DNA from: Mediterraneibacter glycyrrhizinilyticus
GTDB taxonomy: Bacteria > Bacillota > Clostridia > Lachnospirales > Lachnospiraceae
Direction of reading: 5' to 3'
Assembly: GCF_016902345.1 (NCBI RefSeq)
Contig: NZ_JACJLR010000010.1
Coordinates: 21,239-85,238, forward strand
DNA: 64,000 bases
Numbering within the stretch: the stretch's first letter is position 1; each line of letters opens with the position of its first letter. Made by a program: the position numbers and the translations under genes. The notes beneath the pieces are model-generated. The model had not been told where the DNA came from, searched no databases, and worked only from the letters and a program-made list of their open reading frames with translations. Positions 26,809-36,160 of the stretch are shown in pieces.

Positions 26809-27807
26809 TTATTTGATCCGCATCCCGATCCCGCAGACGACCCGGTCCACCCGGTCCGCTCTGTCAGCAAACGCTGTGCAGATACGCCCCACCGCTTCCC
26901 TGTACTCCCGCTCAAAGGCGTCCACCGGGACAAGCCCGCATCCTACCTCATCACATACGATGAGGATCCCGCTGTTCTTTTCAAGTACCGTATCGATCAG
27001 TTCTTCTTTTGTCCTGCCTGCTTCCAGCCATCTTCTCACAAAGAGATGGAAACGGTCCAGCGCCTCACAAGTCTCGATGTCCTGCAGTCCGCACTCTGCC
27101 CCGTCTTTCCACACTACATCCGGATACAACTCTTTCGCATAGCCAAGTTTCCCCTGATATGCGCCACCTGTCACCAGTTTCATGCCTGTCCTGCCCCTTT
27201 CTTCCGCTGCCTGCTCCTGCAGTTTCTGTCCGTCCGTCTGTCTAGGATCTCCCTTCACAGGGATCCGGCGCCCGTATACCACTTCACTCACCCGGTCCGC
27301 CATCTCTGCCAGCGCCCGGTTGATCTGCGCCAGATTTTTCTTATAGACCGACATCTCCGGAGAATCCGGCTCGGATTCCGCGAACACCTCGTTCGTCACC
27401 ACCACAAGATGTCTGCATCTTTCCTTCAGGAGACGTATCCCGCTCACTGCCGCTTCCACGGTATTTTCTCCTGCTCCGCTTTCCATGTACATCTCATTTG
27501 CAGTGAGGTTTGACACACACTCAAGCAGGACACAGGCTCCACTCAGGTCAGGCGCATCCTCTCCAGTCAGTTTCCCCGCCAGATCCTGGTACCACTCCAG
27601 CGTATGAAATCCCTTTCCCGCACGCATCTGTCTGTGATTTTCGATCTTTTCCTCTGTCTCCCTGCCATAAGGAAACATATCTGCAATATAATAGAGGGGT
27701 ATCTCTCTTTTTTCTTTTTCCTGTAAACGTCTGCGGCTTTGGCAGACCATATTTTCCGCATATGCGGATTTGCCGCTGCCGCTGCCGCCCGTGACCAGTT
27801 CCATCAT
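26809..27807 (-). CDS. cobU: Tandem CobU-like protein (adenosylcobinamide kinase/guanylyltransferase)
   Basis: 332 residues, nearly twice the usual ~180. The first domain (1-190) has P-loop GGSGSGKS (residues 7-14), a nucleotide-accepting His in ENHRQMRAGKGFHTLEW near residue 58, and VVVTNEVF near 138. The second domain starts at about residue 209 with GGAYQGKLGYAKE, a degenerate P-loop, and has IVCDEVGCGLVPVDAFEREYREAVGR. CobU phosphorylates adenosylcobinamide and adds GMP in nucleotide-loop assembly. The first copy looks competent; the second may have lost nucleotide binding or act structurally. It precedes cbiC on the same strand. Confidence 0.85.
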   Translation of the reverse strand: MMELVTGGSGSGKSAYAENMVCQSRRRLQEKEKREIPLYYIADMFPYGRETEEKIENHRQMRAGKGFHTLEWYQDLAGKLTGEDAPDLSGACVLLECVSNLTANEMYMESGAGENTVEAAVSGIRLLKERCRHLVVVTNEVFAESEPDSPEMSVYKKNLAQINRALAEMADRVSEVVYGRRIPVKGDPRQTDGQKLQEQAAEERGRTGMKLVTGGAYQGKLGYAKELYPDVVWKDGAECGLQDIETCEALDRFHLFVRRWLEAGRTKEELIDTVLEKNSGILIVCDEVGCGLVPVDAFEREYREAVGRICTAFADRADRVDRVVCGIGMRIK

Positions 27808-27837
27808 GTCCGCGCTTCTCCTGACTTAAGATCATTC

Positions 27838-28269
27838 TCATTTCTTTCTCTTTATCCGGATCCGGAACACCGTATCCACAATAAATATCGCCAGAGCGAT
27901 CACTCCCGCGATCTCCAGTGTCTGGAGCAGATAATAGGACGACCGGGCCCGGTCATCCGCGATGATATAGTAGACCGCCCTGTACATCCCCGCGCCCGGC
28001 ACAGTGGGCAGGATCCCTGCGATCAGGAACACCGTGACCGGCGCCTTGAAGATCCTCGCAAAGATATGTGCCACCAGGGAGATCACCAGCGCTGAGAGAA
28101 AACATGCCGGCACAGTGTCAAGACCGCGCTGCATACTGTAAAAGTAGACCCAGCCGCCGAACGCTCCGGCAAATCCAGCCTGCAGGATGTATTTCCGCGG
28201 AGTTTCCACAAGTACCGCAAATCCCGCAACAGCCAGGAAACATCCCACTGTCACCAAAACCAGTTCCAT
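27838..28269 (-). CDS. Threonine/serine exporter, C-terminal-half subunit
   Basis: 143 residues with about four to five membrane helices, matching the ThrE second half (DUF3815 type), with GGWVYFYSMQ and GILPTVPGAGMYRAVYY. The ATG at 28269 overlaps the stop of the first-half gene (TGATG), so the two are co-translated. In actinobacteria both halves are fused in ThrE. Together they should export threonine or serine. Confidence 0.88.
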   Translation of the reverse strand: MELVLVTVGCFLAVAGFAVLVETPRKYILQAGFAGAFGGWVYFYSMQRGLDTVPACFLSALVISLVAHIFARIFKAPVTVFLIAGILPTVPGAGMYRAVYYIIADDRARSSYYLLQTLEIAGVIALAIFIVDTVFRIRIKRKK

Positions 28270-29072
28270 CACAGCAGACCACCTCCCTGCCAGAAAACAG
28301 TTGTCAGTCCGATCCCCACACCGACTCCGATGGCAACTGCCGCCGCGGTCACGAACGCCTCCAGTGCTCTTGCCCCGCCCGAGATATAGTCGCCCCGGAG
28401 CGTATCCCGTATGGCGTTGGTGATTGCCACTCCAGGTACAAGGGGCATGATACCGCTGATAATGACCGTGTCCATGTTCAGGAGCGGGTTCCAGAGCTGC
28501 AGGAGGACCGCCGCCACGGCAGCGCCTGCCGCACAGATCATGTTCAGGATGAACCTGCCGATCCGTACCCGTTTCCCGATCGTCATAAGGACTGCCAGAA
28601 CGATCCCTATCCCTGCCGCAGCCAGGATCTCCCGGATCCCGCCTCCGAACAGCGGAGCGAATCCCGCCGGCACCAGCACGGTAGCAAGGTTATACATCCG
28701 GACACTATACTGCTTTCCCTTTATGCTATTCAGCTTTTCCCAGGTCTCTTCCGCTGACAGTTCCCCGGCACAGTACTTCCTTGAGATCTCGTTCACCTCC
28801 ACGATGCGGTGCATGTTTGTCCCCCTATCATGGACCCGGCGCATCACAGTGACCGCCTCTTCTCCGGGGCGGTCGATCGTGACGATGATCCCGGTCAGCA
28901 TCACAAGAGCCTCTGTCTCCGCTGTTCCCGCGGTGTCAAGGATGTGCTTGATCGTATCTTCCACACGGTAAGTCTCCGCGCCGCTCTTCAGCATGATCTC
29001 GCCTGCCAGAACCGCCATATTTGCCGTTGATTTATCATCCATTCTTTTTTCCCCGACTTCTTTTCTCACCAT
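28269..29072 (-). CDS. Threonine/serine exporter, N-terminal-half subunit
   Basis: 267 residues (257 if it starts at 29042, MDDKST; neither start has a strong ribosome site). A cytoplasmic DUF1212 domain with GEIMLKSGAETYRVEDTI near the start is followed by about five helices from residue 120. LVPGVAITNAIRDTLRGDYISG is the conserved ThrE block. It lies 30 bp after the LysR gene and close to serine dehydratase, which points to serine/threonine homeostasis. Confidence 0.9.
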   Translation of the reverse strand: MVRKEVGEKRMDDKSTANMAVLAGEIMLKSGAETYRVEDTIKHILDTAGTAETEALVMLTGIIVTIDRPGEEAVTVMRRVHDRGTNMHRIVEVNEISRKYCAGELSAEETWEKLNSIKGKQYSVRMYNLATVLVPAGFAPLFGGGIREILAAAGIGIVLAVLMTIGKRVRIGRFILNMICAAGAAVAAVLLQLWNPLLNMDTVIISGIMPLVPGVAITNAIRDTLRGDYISGGARALEAFVTAAAVAIGVGVGIGLTTVFWQGGGLL

Positions 29073-29102
29073 ACCTGTCTAATATACCACTCCTGCCCCT
29101 CT

Positions 29103-29987
29103 TCATACAATATCATACTCCGCAGTTCTGATAAACTCCTCCATCTCCGGCGACAGCCATTTATTCCTGTGATAGAAGATCTGCCGGTAGAGAGTCCTCT
29201 TAAGTTCCGGCACGTCAAGTATGGCGAGTTCTCCCTGCTCCACCCACTCACGGACTGCAAACAAAGGAAGATAAGAGATTCCTCTGTTCTCCCGGACCAT
29301 CCGGATGATGAATTCTGTATTGCTGATCTCCAGAGCCGGTGTGAGCATCCTTCCCTTTGTCTCGAGAGAGCTGTCCAGCTCCCGCCGGTAGTTCTCGTCT
29401 TTCTCTGTCAGAAAAAACGGATGCTCCAGCAGTTCCTCCGCTTCCATCCCCTTTCTCCCTGCCAGCGGGGAGGATGCGGAGGATACAAAGACGATCGGTT
29501 CCTCCACTTCCATGACTTTATTCCAGTTCTCATTATATCGCTGCCTGTCCAGAATATAGATCAGATCCAGCCGGTTCGCTTCCATCTGGCCGATCAGTTC
29601 TTTCGGAGAGCCGGTGATGATCCGGATCGATACCCTGGGATGCTCCTGACGGAAGTGGTTCAGGATCGGCGGGAGCTTGGAAAAACAGAGAGACTCCAGC
29701 GTTCCGATACTCAGAGGACTGCTCAGTTCATCCCGTTTCCGGTTAAAATTTTTCGCCCGGTTCATCTCCTGTATGATATCCGCCGCATACCGCTCGAACT
29801 CCCTCCCCTGGGACGTCAGCGCCACGCTCTTTCCCATCCGGTCGAACAGCCGGGCGTCCAGTTCCTGTTCCAGCAGCCGGATCTGCACCGTCACCGCAGA
29901 CTGAGAGTACCCAAGTGACTGCGCCGCTTTGGAAAAACTGCCGGTCTGGGTGATCGCCATAAATGTCTGAAGCTGTCGTAATTCCAT
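29103..29987 (-). CDS. LysR family transcriptional regulator
   Basis: 294 residues. N-terminal winged helix MELRQLQTFMAITQTGSFSKAA with SQSAVTVQIRLLEQEL as the recognition segment; C-terminal substrate-binding domain. It is divergent from sdaAB and directly upstream of the split ThrE exporter, so it probably controls serine/threonine breakdown and export in answer to the amino acid. A palindrome in the shared intergenic region is a candidate binding site. Confidence 0.92.
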   Translation of the reverse strand: MELRQLQTFMAITQTGSFSKAAQSLGYSQSAVTVQIRLLEQELDARLFDRMGKSVALTSQGREFERYAADIIQEMNRAKNFNRKRDELSSPLSIGTLESLCFSKLPPILNHFRQEHPRVSIRIITGSPKELIGQMEANRLDLIYILDRQRYNENWNKVMEVEEPIVFVSSASSPLAGRKGMEAEELLEHPFFLTEKDENYRRELDSSLETKGRMLTPALEISNTEFIIRMVRENRGISYLPLFAVREWVEQGELAILDVPELKRTLYRQIFYHRNKWLSPEMEEFIRTAEYDIV

Positions 29988-30035
29988 CTTCTCATCTCCG
30001 TATCATGAATTATTTTCAATCATTCTATAAAATCT

Positions 30036-30070
30036 ATGAATTTGATTCATGTATACTGTCATGATATACT
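30036..30070 (+). promoter_or_regulatory. sdaAB promoter overlapped by LysR-type operator
   Basis: Palindrome ATGAAT-TTG-ATTCAT (30036-30050) fits the T-N11-A pattern of LysR boxes. It overlaps a promoter: -35 TTGATT (30042-30047), 17-bp spacer, -10 TATACT (30065-30070), 45 bp ahead of the sdaAB start. Confidence 0.7.
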
Positions 30071-30115
30071 ACAGATGCTAAAAGGTCAACAGTACAAAAA
30101 GTCAGGAGGAACAGC

Positions 30116-30796
30116 ATGTCTTTTATCAGTGTATTCGATGTACTCGGTCCGAACATGATCGGACCTTCCAGCTCCCACACGGCAGGGGCGGCGGCGATCG
30201 CCCTCCTCGCCCGAAAGATGATGAACCGGGAGCTCGTCCGGGCAGATTTCACCCTGTACGGCTCTTTCGCGCAGACTTACCGGGGGCACGGGACAGACCG
30301 GGCTCTTCTGGGCGGGATCATGGGCTTTTCTACCGATGACCGCCGCATCCCGGATTCCTTTTCCATCGCAGAAGAACGTGGACTCTCCTATTCTTTTACC
30401 GTCAATGACCGGGAGACCGAGATCCATCCCAACACCGTCGACATCCGGATGGAAGACGTCGAGGGGCACGTCCTCACAGTCCGGGGCGAATCCATCGGAG
30501 GCGGAAAGGTGCGCATCACACGGATCGACCAGGTGGAAGTAGACTTCTCCGGTGAGTACAGCACTCTCATCGTGGTGCAGCAGGACAAGCCGGGCGTGGT
30601 CGCTCACATCACCCGGTGCCTGAGCGAAAAGAATGTCAATATCGCATATATGAAACTCTACAGGGAGGAGAAAGGCTCCACTGCCTACAGTATCGTCGAG
30701 TCCGACGACCTCCTTCCCGAAGAAGCCGTCCGCAGGATCCGGGGAAACCAGTATGTCCGCGACGTGATGCTGGTACAGTCACAAAAGGAGGCATAG
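30116..30796 (+). CDS. sdaAB: L-serine dehydratase, iron-sulfur-dependent, beta subunit
   Basis: 226 residues. Opens with the conserved SVFDVLGPNMIGPSSSHTAG of the serine dehydratase beta domain and ends with an ACT domain (about residues 150-220: VVQQDKPGVVAHITRCL). With SdaAA it deaminates L-serine to pyruvate and ammonia. The alpha gene begins 3 bp later. The ACT domain probably binds serine. Ribosome site GGAGGAA before ATG. Confidence 0.97.
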   Translation: MSFISVFDVLGPNMIGPSSSHTAGAAAIALLARKMMNRELVRADFTLYGSFAQTYRGHGTDRALLGGIMGFSTDDRRIPDSFSIAEERGLSYSFTVNDRETEIHPNTVDIRMEDVEGHVLTVRGESIGGGKVRITRIDQVEVDFSGEYSTLIVVQQDKPGVVAHITRCLSEKNVNIAYMKLYREEKGSTAYSIVESDDLLPEEAVRRIRGNQYVRDVMLVQSQKEA

Positions 30797-30799
30797 GAA

Positions 30800-31687
30800 A
30801 TGGATGGATGTAAGAGAAAGATCAATTTCAGAAATGCAGAAGAGCTCTCCGGCCTGTGCCGCAGCCACGGGCTTCCAATCTCGGAAATCATGCTGAGACG
30901 GGAATGCGGATTCACCGAAGTCTCCCGCAAAGACGTTCTCGCGCGGATGGGACACGCCTGGGAGATCATGAAAGAATCGGCGCGCTCTCCAATCCATGCC
31001 CCGAAGAAGTCCATGGGCGGTCTGATCGGAGGAGAGGCGCAGCTTCTCGCCCGTCACCGTGACGAGGGGAAGAGCGTCTGCGGTGATGTCATCAGCCGCA
31101 GCATCACTTACGCGATGGCAGTGCTGGAAGTGAACACCTCCATGGGACTGATCGTGGCCGCCCCCACGGCAGGTTCCTCCGGCGTCGTCCCCGGCGTCCT
31201 CCTTGCATTGCAGGAAGAACATGGCTTCTCCGATGAAGAGATCATCCGCGTGCTCTTCAACGCCGGAGCTATCGGCTATCTTGCCATGAGAAATGCCACC
31301 GTCGCCGGTGCGGTAGGCGGCTGTCAGGCAGAGGTCGGAGTTGCATCCGCCATGGCTGCCTCTGCTGCTGTGGAACTGATGGGCGGGACGCCGTCCCAGT
31401 GCCTGAGCACAGCCTCTACCGTCCTGATGAACATGCTTGGACTGGTCTGCGATCCCATCGGCGGACTGGTGGAATCCCCCTGCCAGGGGCGCAATGCCGC
31501 CGGAGCCGCCAACGCTCTTATCGCCGCAGAACTGTCCTTAAGCGGTGTGCGCCAGCCCATCCCCTTTGATGAGATGCTGGAAGCCATGTATACAGTGGGA
31601 AAGCGTCTCCCCATGGAGCTCCGTGAGACTGCCCGGGGCGGCTGCGCTGCAACGCCCACCGCGTGCAGTCTCTGCGGAGGATGCTGA
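30800..31687 (+). CDS. sdaAA: L-serine dehydratase, iron-sulfur-dependent, alpha subunit
   Basis: 295 residues, normal length. It carries the catalytic domain with the 4Fe-4S ligands: C-terminal ATPTACSLCGGC supplies three cysteines, and other conserved blocks include AAPTAGSSGVVPGVL and GLVCDPIGGLVE. It forms the oxygen-sensitive SDH with SdaAB. It ends 4 bp from the convergent solute-binding protein gene, with no terminator between. Confidence 0.97.
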   Translation: MDGCKRKINFRNAEELSGLCRSHGLPISEIMLRRECGFTEVSRKDVLARMGHAWEIMKESARSPIHAPKKSMGGLIGGEAQLLARHRDEGKSVCGDVISRSITYAMAVLEVNTSMGLIVAAPTAGSSGVVPGVLLALQEEHGFSDEEIIRVLFNAGAIGYLAMRNATVAGAVGGCQAEVGVASAMAASAAVELMGGTPSQCLSTASTVLMNMLGLVCDPIGGLVESPCQGRNAAGAANALIAAELSLSGVRQPIPFDEMLEAMYTVGKRLPMELRETARGGCAATPTACSLCGGC

Positions 31688-31691
31688 GTCT

Positions 31692-33413
31692 CTATCCGAT
31701 ATCCGCATAGCGGTATTCCAGCGCCCCGCTCGCCGGGATCTGGCGGATCCCTGTGATCTTGGGATTGACCAGGTTCACGCTCTTCATGGCGTAGAGAGGC
31801 ATGATATAGAACTGTTCTCCCACAGCGAGCTGCTCTGCCTGGTGCATCAGCTCTGCCCGCTTGGCCGGGTCTGATTCGGAGCTTGACTGCTCTACCAGGG
31901 CGTCATACTCCGCATCACGGATCCCGCTGCAGTTGTACGTGCTGTTGGACAAAAGCATGGACAGGTAAGTATACGGGTCCGCAAAATCAGCGGTCCAGTT
32001 CATGCGGATCATGTCAAAATTCCCTGCGTAACGGCTGCTGTAGTTGGACTGCAGCTCCTGCGCGTTCAACTCGATGTTGATATTCAGATTTTCTTTCAGC
32101 TGCTCCTGGATCACCTGCGCCGTATCCGAATCCATCTCCAGAGTAGGATAGCTGTAAGTCAGAGTGGGGAATCCTTCCCCATTGGGGTATCCCGCTTCGG
32201 CAAGGAGTTCCCGTGCCCGCTCCACATTTTCCTCAAAGGGCTGCTCTGTCCCGTCCACAAAATACTCTCCCGTCTCTTTATCTTTCATATATTTTGCGAT
32301 CAGGTTGTAGGTCGGCTCTGTGTCCGTCCCGACGATCTGGCAGAGTTCTTCCCGGTTGACCGCCAGGTTGACCGCCTCGCGGACCCGGACATCGTCCAGG
32401 GGCTCCACATTCAGGTTGAAGTAGATATATCTTGTGGCGATCAGGTCCGTGACAAGAAGGTTGTCCTGCCCGTCATAAAGTTCCATGACCGTGGACGGCA
32501 GCGAGGTCGCCACATCAACCTCTCCCGCCTGATATGCGTTTGCCATGGACTGGGTGTCATCAAAGAACCGGTAGGTGATACGTTCCAGATGAATCCGGTC
32601 CTTATCCCAGTAGTTTTCATTTTTCTCCAGGACAAAATACTGATCCGGCACATATTCTGTCAGACAGAACGGACCGTTCGCAAGGCTTGTCTCCGGGTCT
32701 GTATCCCACCCGCTGTCCGGGGAGTCCGCATATCTCTCACAGGAGGGCGTGTACACCGGAAGCCGCAGAAGGTCCAGGAAATATACGCAGGGCTCCGCGA
32801 GACGGAAGGTCAGCGTGTGATCGTCCGGAGTCTCCACCCCCAGCGTGTCCATCTCTGCCTCCCCGTTATAGATCGCCTCTGCGTTCTCGATGGGGAACAG
32901 ATAATTTGCATATCCGCTGCCGGACACAGGATCCAGGGCACGTGTGATCGTGTTCAGGAAGTCTGCGGAGGTCACCGGCGTCCCGTCCGACCAGAGGGCG
33001 TCTTCCCTCAGGTGAAAGGTCCACACCGTGGAATCCTCGTTCACTTCGTAAGACTCTGCTGCCCGGTACTCGATCTCTCCGTTCTCGTCAAAAGTGAGGA
33101 GCTCATCCAGGGCGCTCACCGAGTAGGCGAGATAGGTAAGGGCAATGGACCCGGCAGGATCCATGGTCCCGGTCTCGCTGTTGATCGCCACCGTGATCGC
33201 CTTTTCTCCACTCTCTGCCCCTGTGCTTCCTCCGCCCCCTGCACCGGAACATCCTGTCAGGGCTGCCGTGCAGAGCAGGAGCATGGAAAGGATGAGAGAC
33301 GCTGCCCTTTTTCCTCTCTGGCGCAGTTTCCTGCTGTTTTCGTTCCGTCTGCATCTTCTCACGCCCGCACCGATGCAGACTCTGTCTCCAGATGTTTTTT
33401 TCAAAATTTTCAT
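31692..33413 (-). CDS. Peptide ABC transporter substrate-binding lipoprotein
   Basis: 573 residues, SBP family 5 (OppA/DppA type). The N-terminus is long and basic before the signal helix; the lipobox is LTGC near residue 55, so the mature protein is lipid-anchored outside the membrane. Conserved SBP_bac_5 segments such as WTFHLREDALWSDGTPVTSADF are present. It is the last gene of the importer operon (permeases and ATPases upstream on the same strand, 23 bp gap). It probably binds oligopeptides. Confidence 0.93.
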   Translation of the reverse strand: MKILKKTSGDRVCIGAGVRRCRRNENSRKLRQRGKRAASLILSMLLLCTAALTGCSGAGGGGSTGAESGEKAITVAINSETGTMDPAGSIALTYLAYSVSALDELLTFDENGEIEYRAAESYEVNEDSTVWTFHLREDALWSDGTPVTSADFLNTITRALDPVSGSGYANYLFPIENAEAIYNGEAEMDTLGVETPDDHTLTFRLAEPCVYFLDLLRLPVYTPSCERYADSPDSGWDTDPETSLANGPFCLTEYVPDQYFVLEKNENYWDKDRIHLERITYRFFDDTQSMANAYQAGEVDVATSLPSTVMELYDGQDNLLVTDLIATRYIYFNLNVEPLDDVRVREAVNLAVNREELCQIVGTDTEPTYNLIAKYMKDKETGEYFVDGTEQPFEENVERARELLAEAGYPNGEGFPTLTYSYPTLEMDSDTAQVIQEQLKENLNINIELNAQELQSNYSSRYAGNFDMIRMNWTADFADPYTYLSMLLSNSTYNCSGIRDAEYDALVEQSSSESDPAKRAELMHQAEQLAVGEQFYIMPLYAMKSVNLVNPKITGIRQIPASGALEYRYADIG

Positions 33414-33436
33414 TCTTGAGCTGTCTTTCCTTTCTG

Positions 33437-35284
33437 TCAGATCTGTGAAGTCATGATATAGTCTCTGTCCCGCCTTCCGCTGTATTTCTCAGCGTAGAGG
33501 AAGCAGGACACTGCCCTCTCCCCGAAGGTGTACGTTTCCGGCTCCTGCTCCGTGCAGCACGACATCGCATAGCCGCATTCTCCCGCAAAGGGACACCCCT
33601 TTCCCGTCTGCTCCTTATCTGCCGTCCGCTTTCTGAGAGGAAGGCTCCGGATCCGGCGCGCCCTCAGAGGATCCGCCTCCGGGACCGCCTCCAGAAGCTG
33701 TTTCGTATAGGGATGCCAGGGATCCGAACAGATTTCCTTTGTCCTCCCTGACTCTACCAGCCGGCCTCCATACATTACGCCCATCCGGCTGCTGATCCGC
33801 CGGATGACATGCATATCATGGGAGATAAACAGGCAGGCGATCCCCTGCTCACGCTGAATGTCCAAAAGCAGATCCAGGATCTGTTCCTGCGTCACTGCGT
33901 CGAGGGAGGACAGTGCCTCGTCACAGATCAGGAGCTCCGGCCGGACGATCAGGGCGCGGGCGATCCCAATCCGCTGCCTCTGCCCGCCGGAGAGTTCAGA
34001 GGGATACTTCTCCATGTACTCCTCTGTCAGCCCCACCCTCTTCAGCATATCGCAGATGGTCTTCCGCCGCGCTTCCCTCTCTGCTTTTCGGTCCCGTCGT
34101 CGCGCAGAGCGGGACTGCTTCTCTGCCGCATTGTCCCTGGCAGGCACTGTACCCATCCTCCGGCGCTGCGATCCATCCCGGATATCCGCAGCCCGGAGCG
34201 CCTCCTCAAGGACCTGCCCCGCCGTAAGGCACGGATTCAGGGAAGCATACGGGTCCTGAAACACCATCTGGACCTTGTTCCTGCTCCGGTCCCTCTGTTT
34301 CTGATCCAGCGGCTGTCCTTTATAGTACAGGACTCCTTTGTCTTCTTTTAAAATTCCGGTCAGCACTCTCGCAAGTGTGGTCTTCCCGCTGCCGCTCTCC
34401 CCCGCAAGGGCAAAGACTTCTCCCCGGCAAAAATCCAGGCTGATATCCCGGATCCCGTCTCTGGTGTTGTATTCTTTCGTCACATGTTCCATCCGGAAAA
34501 GCACCTGATTTTCCGGGGATCCGCAGTTCTTCCGCTTCTGTTTCGCACTGCTCAGAAGCTGTCTTGTATATCCATCCTGAGGATCATAGAAAACATCCTC
34601 CACGGTCCCCGACTCCACGATTTTCCCCTCGTGCATCACGTAAACTCTCTGACACAGGGATGCAGTCACGCCAAGATCGTGGCTCACCAGAAGGAGCGCG
34701 GTCCCGGTCTCTTCTACGATTTTCTTCAGGAGCCGCAGGATCTGCGCCTGCACCGCCGCGTCCAGCGCTGTAGTAGGCTCATCGGCAATGATCAGCTTCG
34801 GCTCGCAGGCCAGGGCGATGGCGATGACCACTCTCTGGCGCATTCCGCCGGAGAGTTCAAAGGGGTACTGGCGCATCCGTTTTTTCCCGTCTCCGATCCC
34901 CACCATATCAAGGAGTTCCACTGCCCTGTCTCGTGCCTCTCTCCGTCCGCAGTGTCTTCTCGCCCGGATCGTCTCCGTGATCTGCCGTCCGATCTTTACC
35001 GTCGGGTTCAGACAGCTCTGAGGATCCTGGAACACCATGGCGATGTTCACGCCTGGCACCGGCGGCTCCCCGCACACCGTGACTTTCTCAGACCGCACTG
35101 TGCTGTTCTTATCAAGAAGTCCCATGACAGCCAGCATGGCCGTAGTCTTTCCGGAACCGGACTCCCCCACGATCCCCGTGATCTCCCCCTCTTCCACATA
35201 AAGGTCCATATCTCTGAGAGCCCTGTGCACGCCCCGCTCCGTATGATATTGTACGCTCAGTTTCTTAATGTCAAGTGCTCTCAT
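33437..35284 (-). CDS. Oligopeptide ABC importer, fused double ATPase
   Basis: 615 residues from ATG 35284; the frame stays open upstream but only as a shadow of the permease gene. DppD-like and DppF-like ATPases are fused. First domain: Walker A GESGSGKTT (40-48), LSGGMRQR (144-151), ADEPTTALD. Second: GESGSGKTT (295-303), LSGGQRQR (431-438), DEALSSLD. A very basic insert of about 40 residues (roughly 366-408) sits between the Q-loop and signature of the second domain. The C-terminal cysteine-rich OppF-type tail CPFAGECGYAMSCC is present. It overlaps the permease stop by 4 bp. Confidence 0.92.
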   Translation of the reverse strand: MRALDIKKLSVQYHTERGVHRALRDMDLYVEEGEITGIVGESGSGKTTAMLAVMGLLDKNSTVRSEKVTVCGEPPVPGVNIAMVFQDPQSCLNPTVKIGRQITETIRARRHCGRREARDRAVELLDMVGIGDGKKRMRQYPFELSGGMRQRVVIAIALACEPKLIIADEPTTALDAAVQAQILRLLKKIVEETGTALLLVSHDLGVTASLCQRVYVMHEGKIVESGTVEDVFYDPQDGYTRQLLSSAKQKRKNCGSPENQVLFRMEHVTKEYNTRDGIRDISLDFCRGEVFALAGESGSGKTTLARVLTGILKEDKGVLYYKGQPLDQKQRDRSRNKVQMVFQDPYASLNPCLTAGQVLEEALRAADIRDGSQRRRMGTVPARDNAAEKQSRSARRRDRKAEREARRKTICDMLKRVGLTEEYMEKYPSELSGGQRQRIGIARALIVRPELLICDEALSSLDAVTQEQILDLLLDIQREQGIACLFISHDMHVIRRISSRMGVMYGGRLVESGRTKEICSDPWHPYTKQLLEAVPEADPLRARRIRSLPLRKRTADKEQTGKGCPFAGECGYAMSCCTEQEPETYTFGERAVSCFLYAEKYSGRRDRDYIMTSQI

Positions 35285-36159
35285 ACTTCTGTCCTTCTTC
35301 TGTTTCTCTGCTCCAGGGATGTCCCGATCATGTTCAGCGCCGCCATCATCACGCAGAGCACCAGCAGCGGGAACACCATCTGATACGGATACAGCATCAT
35401 CTGGCTCCTTGCCTCCTGGATGATGGTCCCCAGGCTCGCCGCCGGAGCCGCGATCCCGATCCCAAGGAAACTTAAGAACGCCTCCGTAAAGATTGCCTGT
35501 GGAATGAGGAAAATGAAATTTACCGTGATGGGTCCCACCGCGTTGGGAAGAAGATGCCTGACCAGGATCCGCAGCGGAGAGATTCCTTCCATCTGCGCCG
35601 CGCGGGCAAAATCCATCCCTTTCAGACGCAGGATCTCTCCCCGGACGATCCGCGCCATATCGATCCATCCCGCAATGCACAGTCCCAGGATGATACTCCC
35701 CGCTCCTGCGCCCATCACCAGGGTGATCAGGATCACATAGAGCATGGACGGGATCGCCGACACCACATCTGCGATGCGCATCAGGATCATGTCCGCCGTT
35801 TTCCCTGCATATCCTGACACAGCCCCATAAAGCACGCCGATACAGCCGTTGAGTCCCGCGCTGACCAGCCCCACCAGAAGGCTTAACCCTGCCCCGTACC
35901 AGACTCTCGCAAAGAGATCCCTCCCGAACTTGTCCGTGCCGAACCAGTGTGACAGGGAAGGCAGACTGTTCTGGATGGATGCGTTCTGTTCTGAGTAGGA
36001 ATAAGGCGAAAGAAGGGGGACAAGCACCGCCAGCAGGATCCAGACGCCCAGGAGGATCCATCCTGCCGCCGCCCGGCGGTCACTCACAAAATACCGCCGG
36101 AAGCCATTTTTCCCACGGGCAGGTTTTTCACCCGCAGGCATTATCTTCTGTCCTTCCAT
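35281..36159 (-). CDS. Oligopeptide ABC importer permease (DppC/OppC type)
   Basis: 292 residues from ATG 36159, chosen for its GGAGGAGG site rather than the upstream ATG at 36186. About six helices. The conserved HWFGTDKFGRDLFARVWYGA near residue 80 and the EAA loop ARAAQMEGISPLRILVRHLLPN are intact. It pairs with the DppB-type permease one base upstream and delivers substrate to the fused ATPase. Confidence 0.93.
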   Translation of the reverse strand: MEGQKIMPAGEKPARGKNGFRRYFVSDRRAAAGWILLGVWILLAVLVPLLSPYSYSEQNASIQNSLPSLSHWFGTDKFGRDLFARVWYGAGLSLLVGLVSAGLNGCIGVLYGAVSGYAGKTADMILMRIADVVSAIPSMLYVILITLVMGAGAGSIILGLCIAGWIDMARIVRGEILRLKGMDFARAAQMEGISPLRILVRHLLPNAVGPITVNFIFLIPQAIFTEAFLSFLGIGIAAPAASLGTIIQEARSQMMLYPYQMVFPLLVLCVMMAALNMIGTSLEQRNRRRTEV

Positions 36160-36160
36160 C

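Noticed and set aside
35285..36061. A longer N-terminus (about 260 extra residues) for the fused peptide-importer ATPase
   Set aside because: That part is the shadow of the DppC-type permease on the same strand in another frame; the ATG at 35284 overlaps the permease stop in the usual ATGA way.
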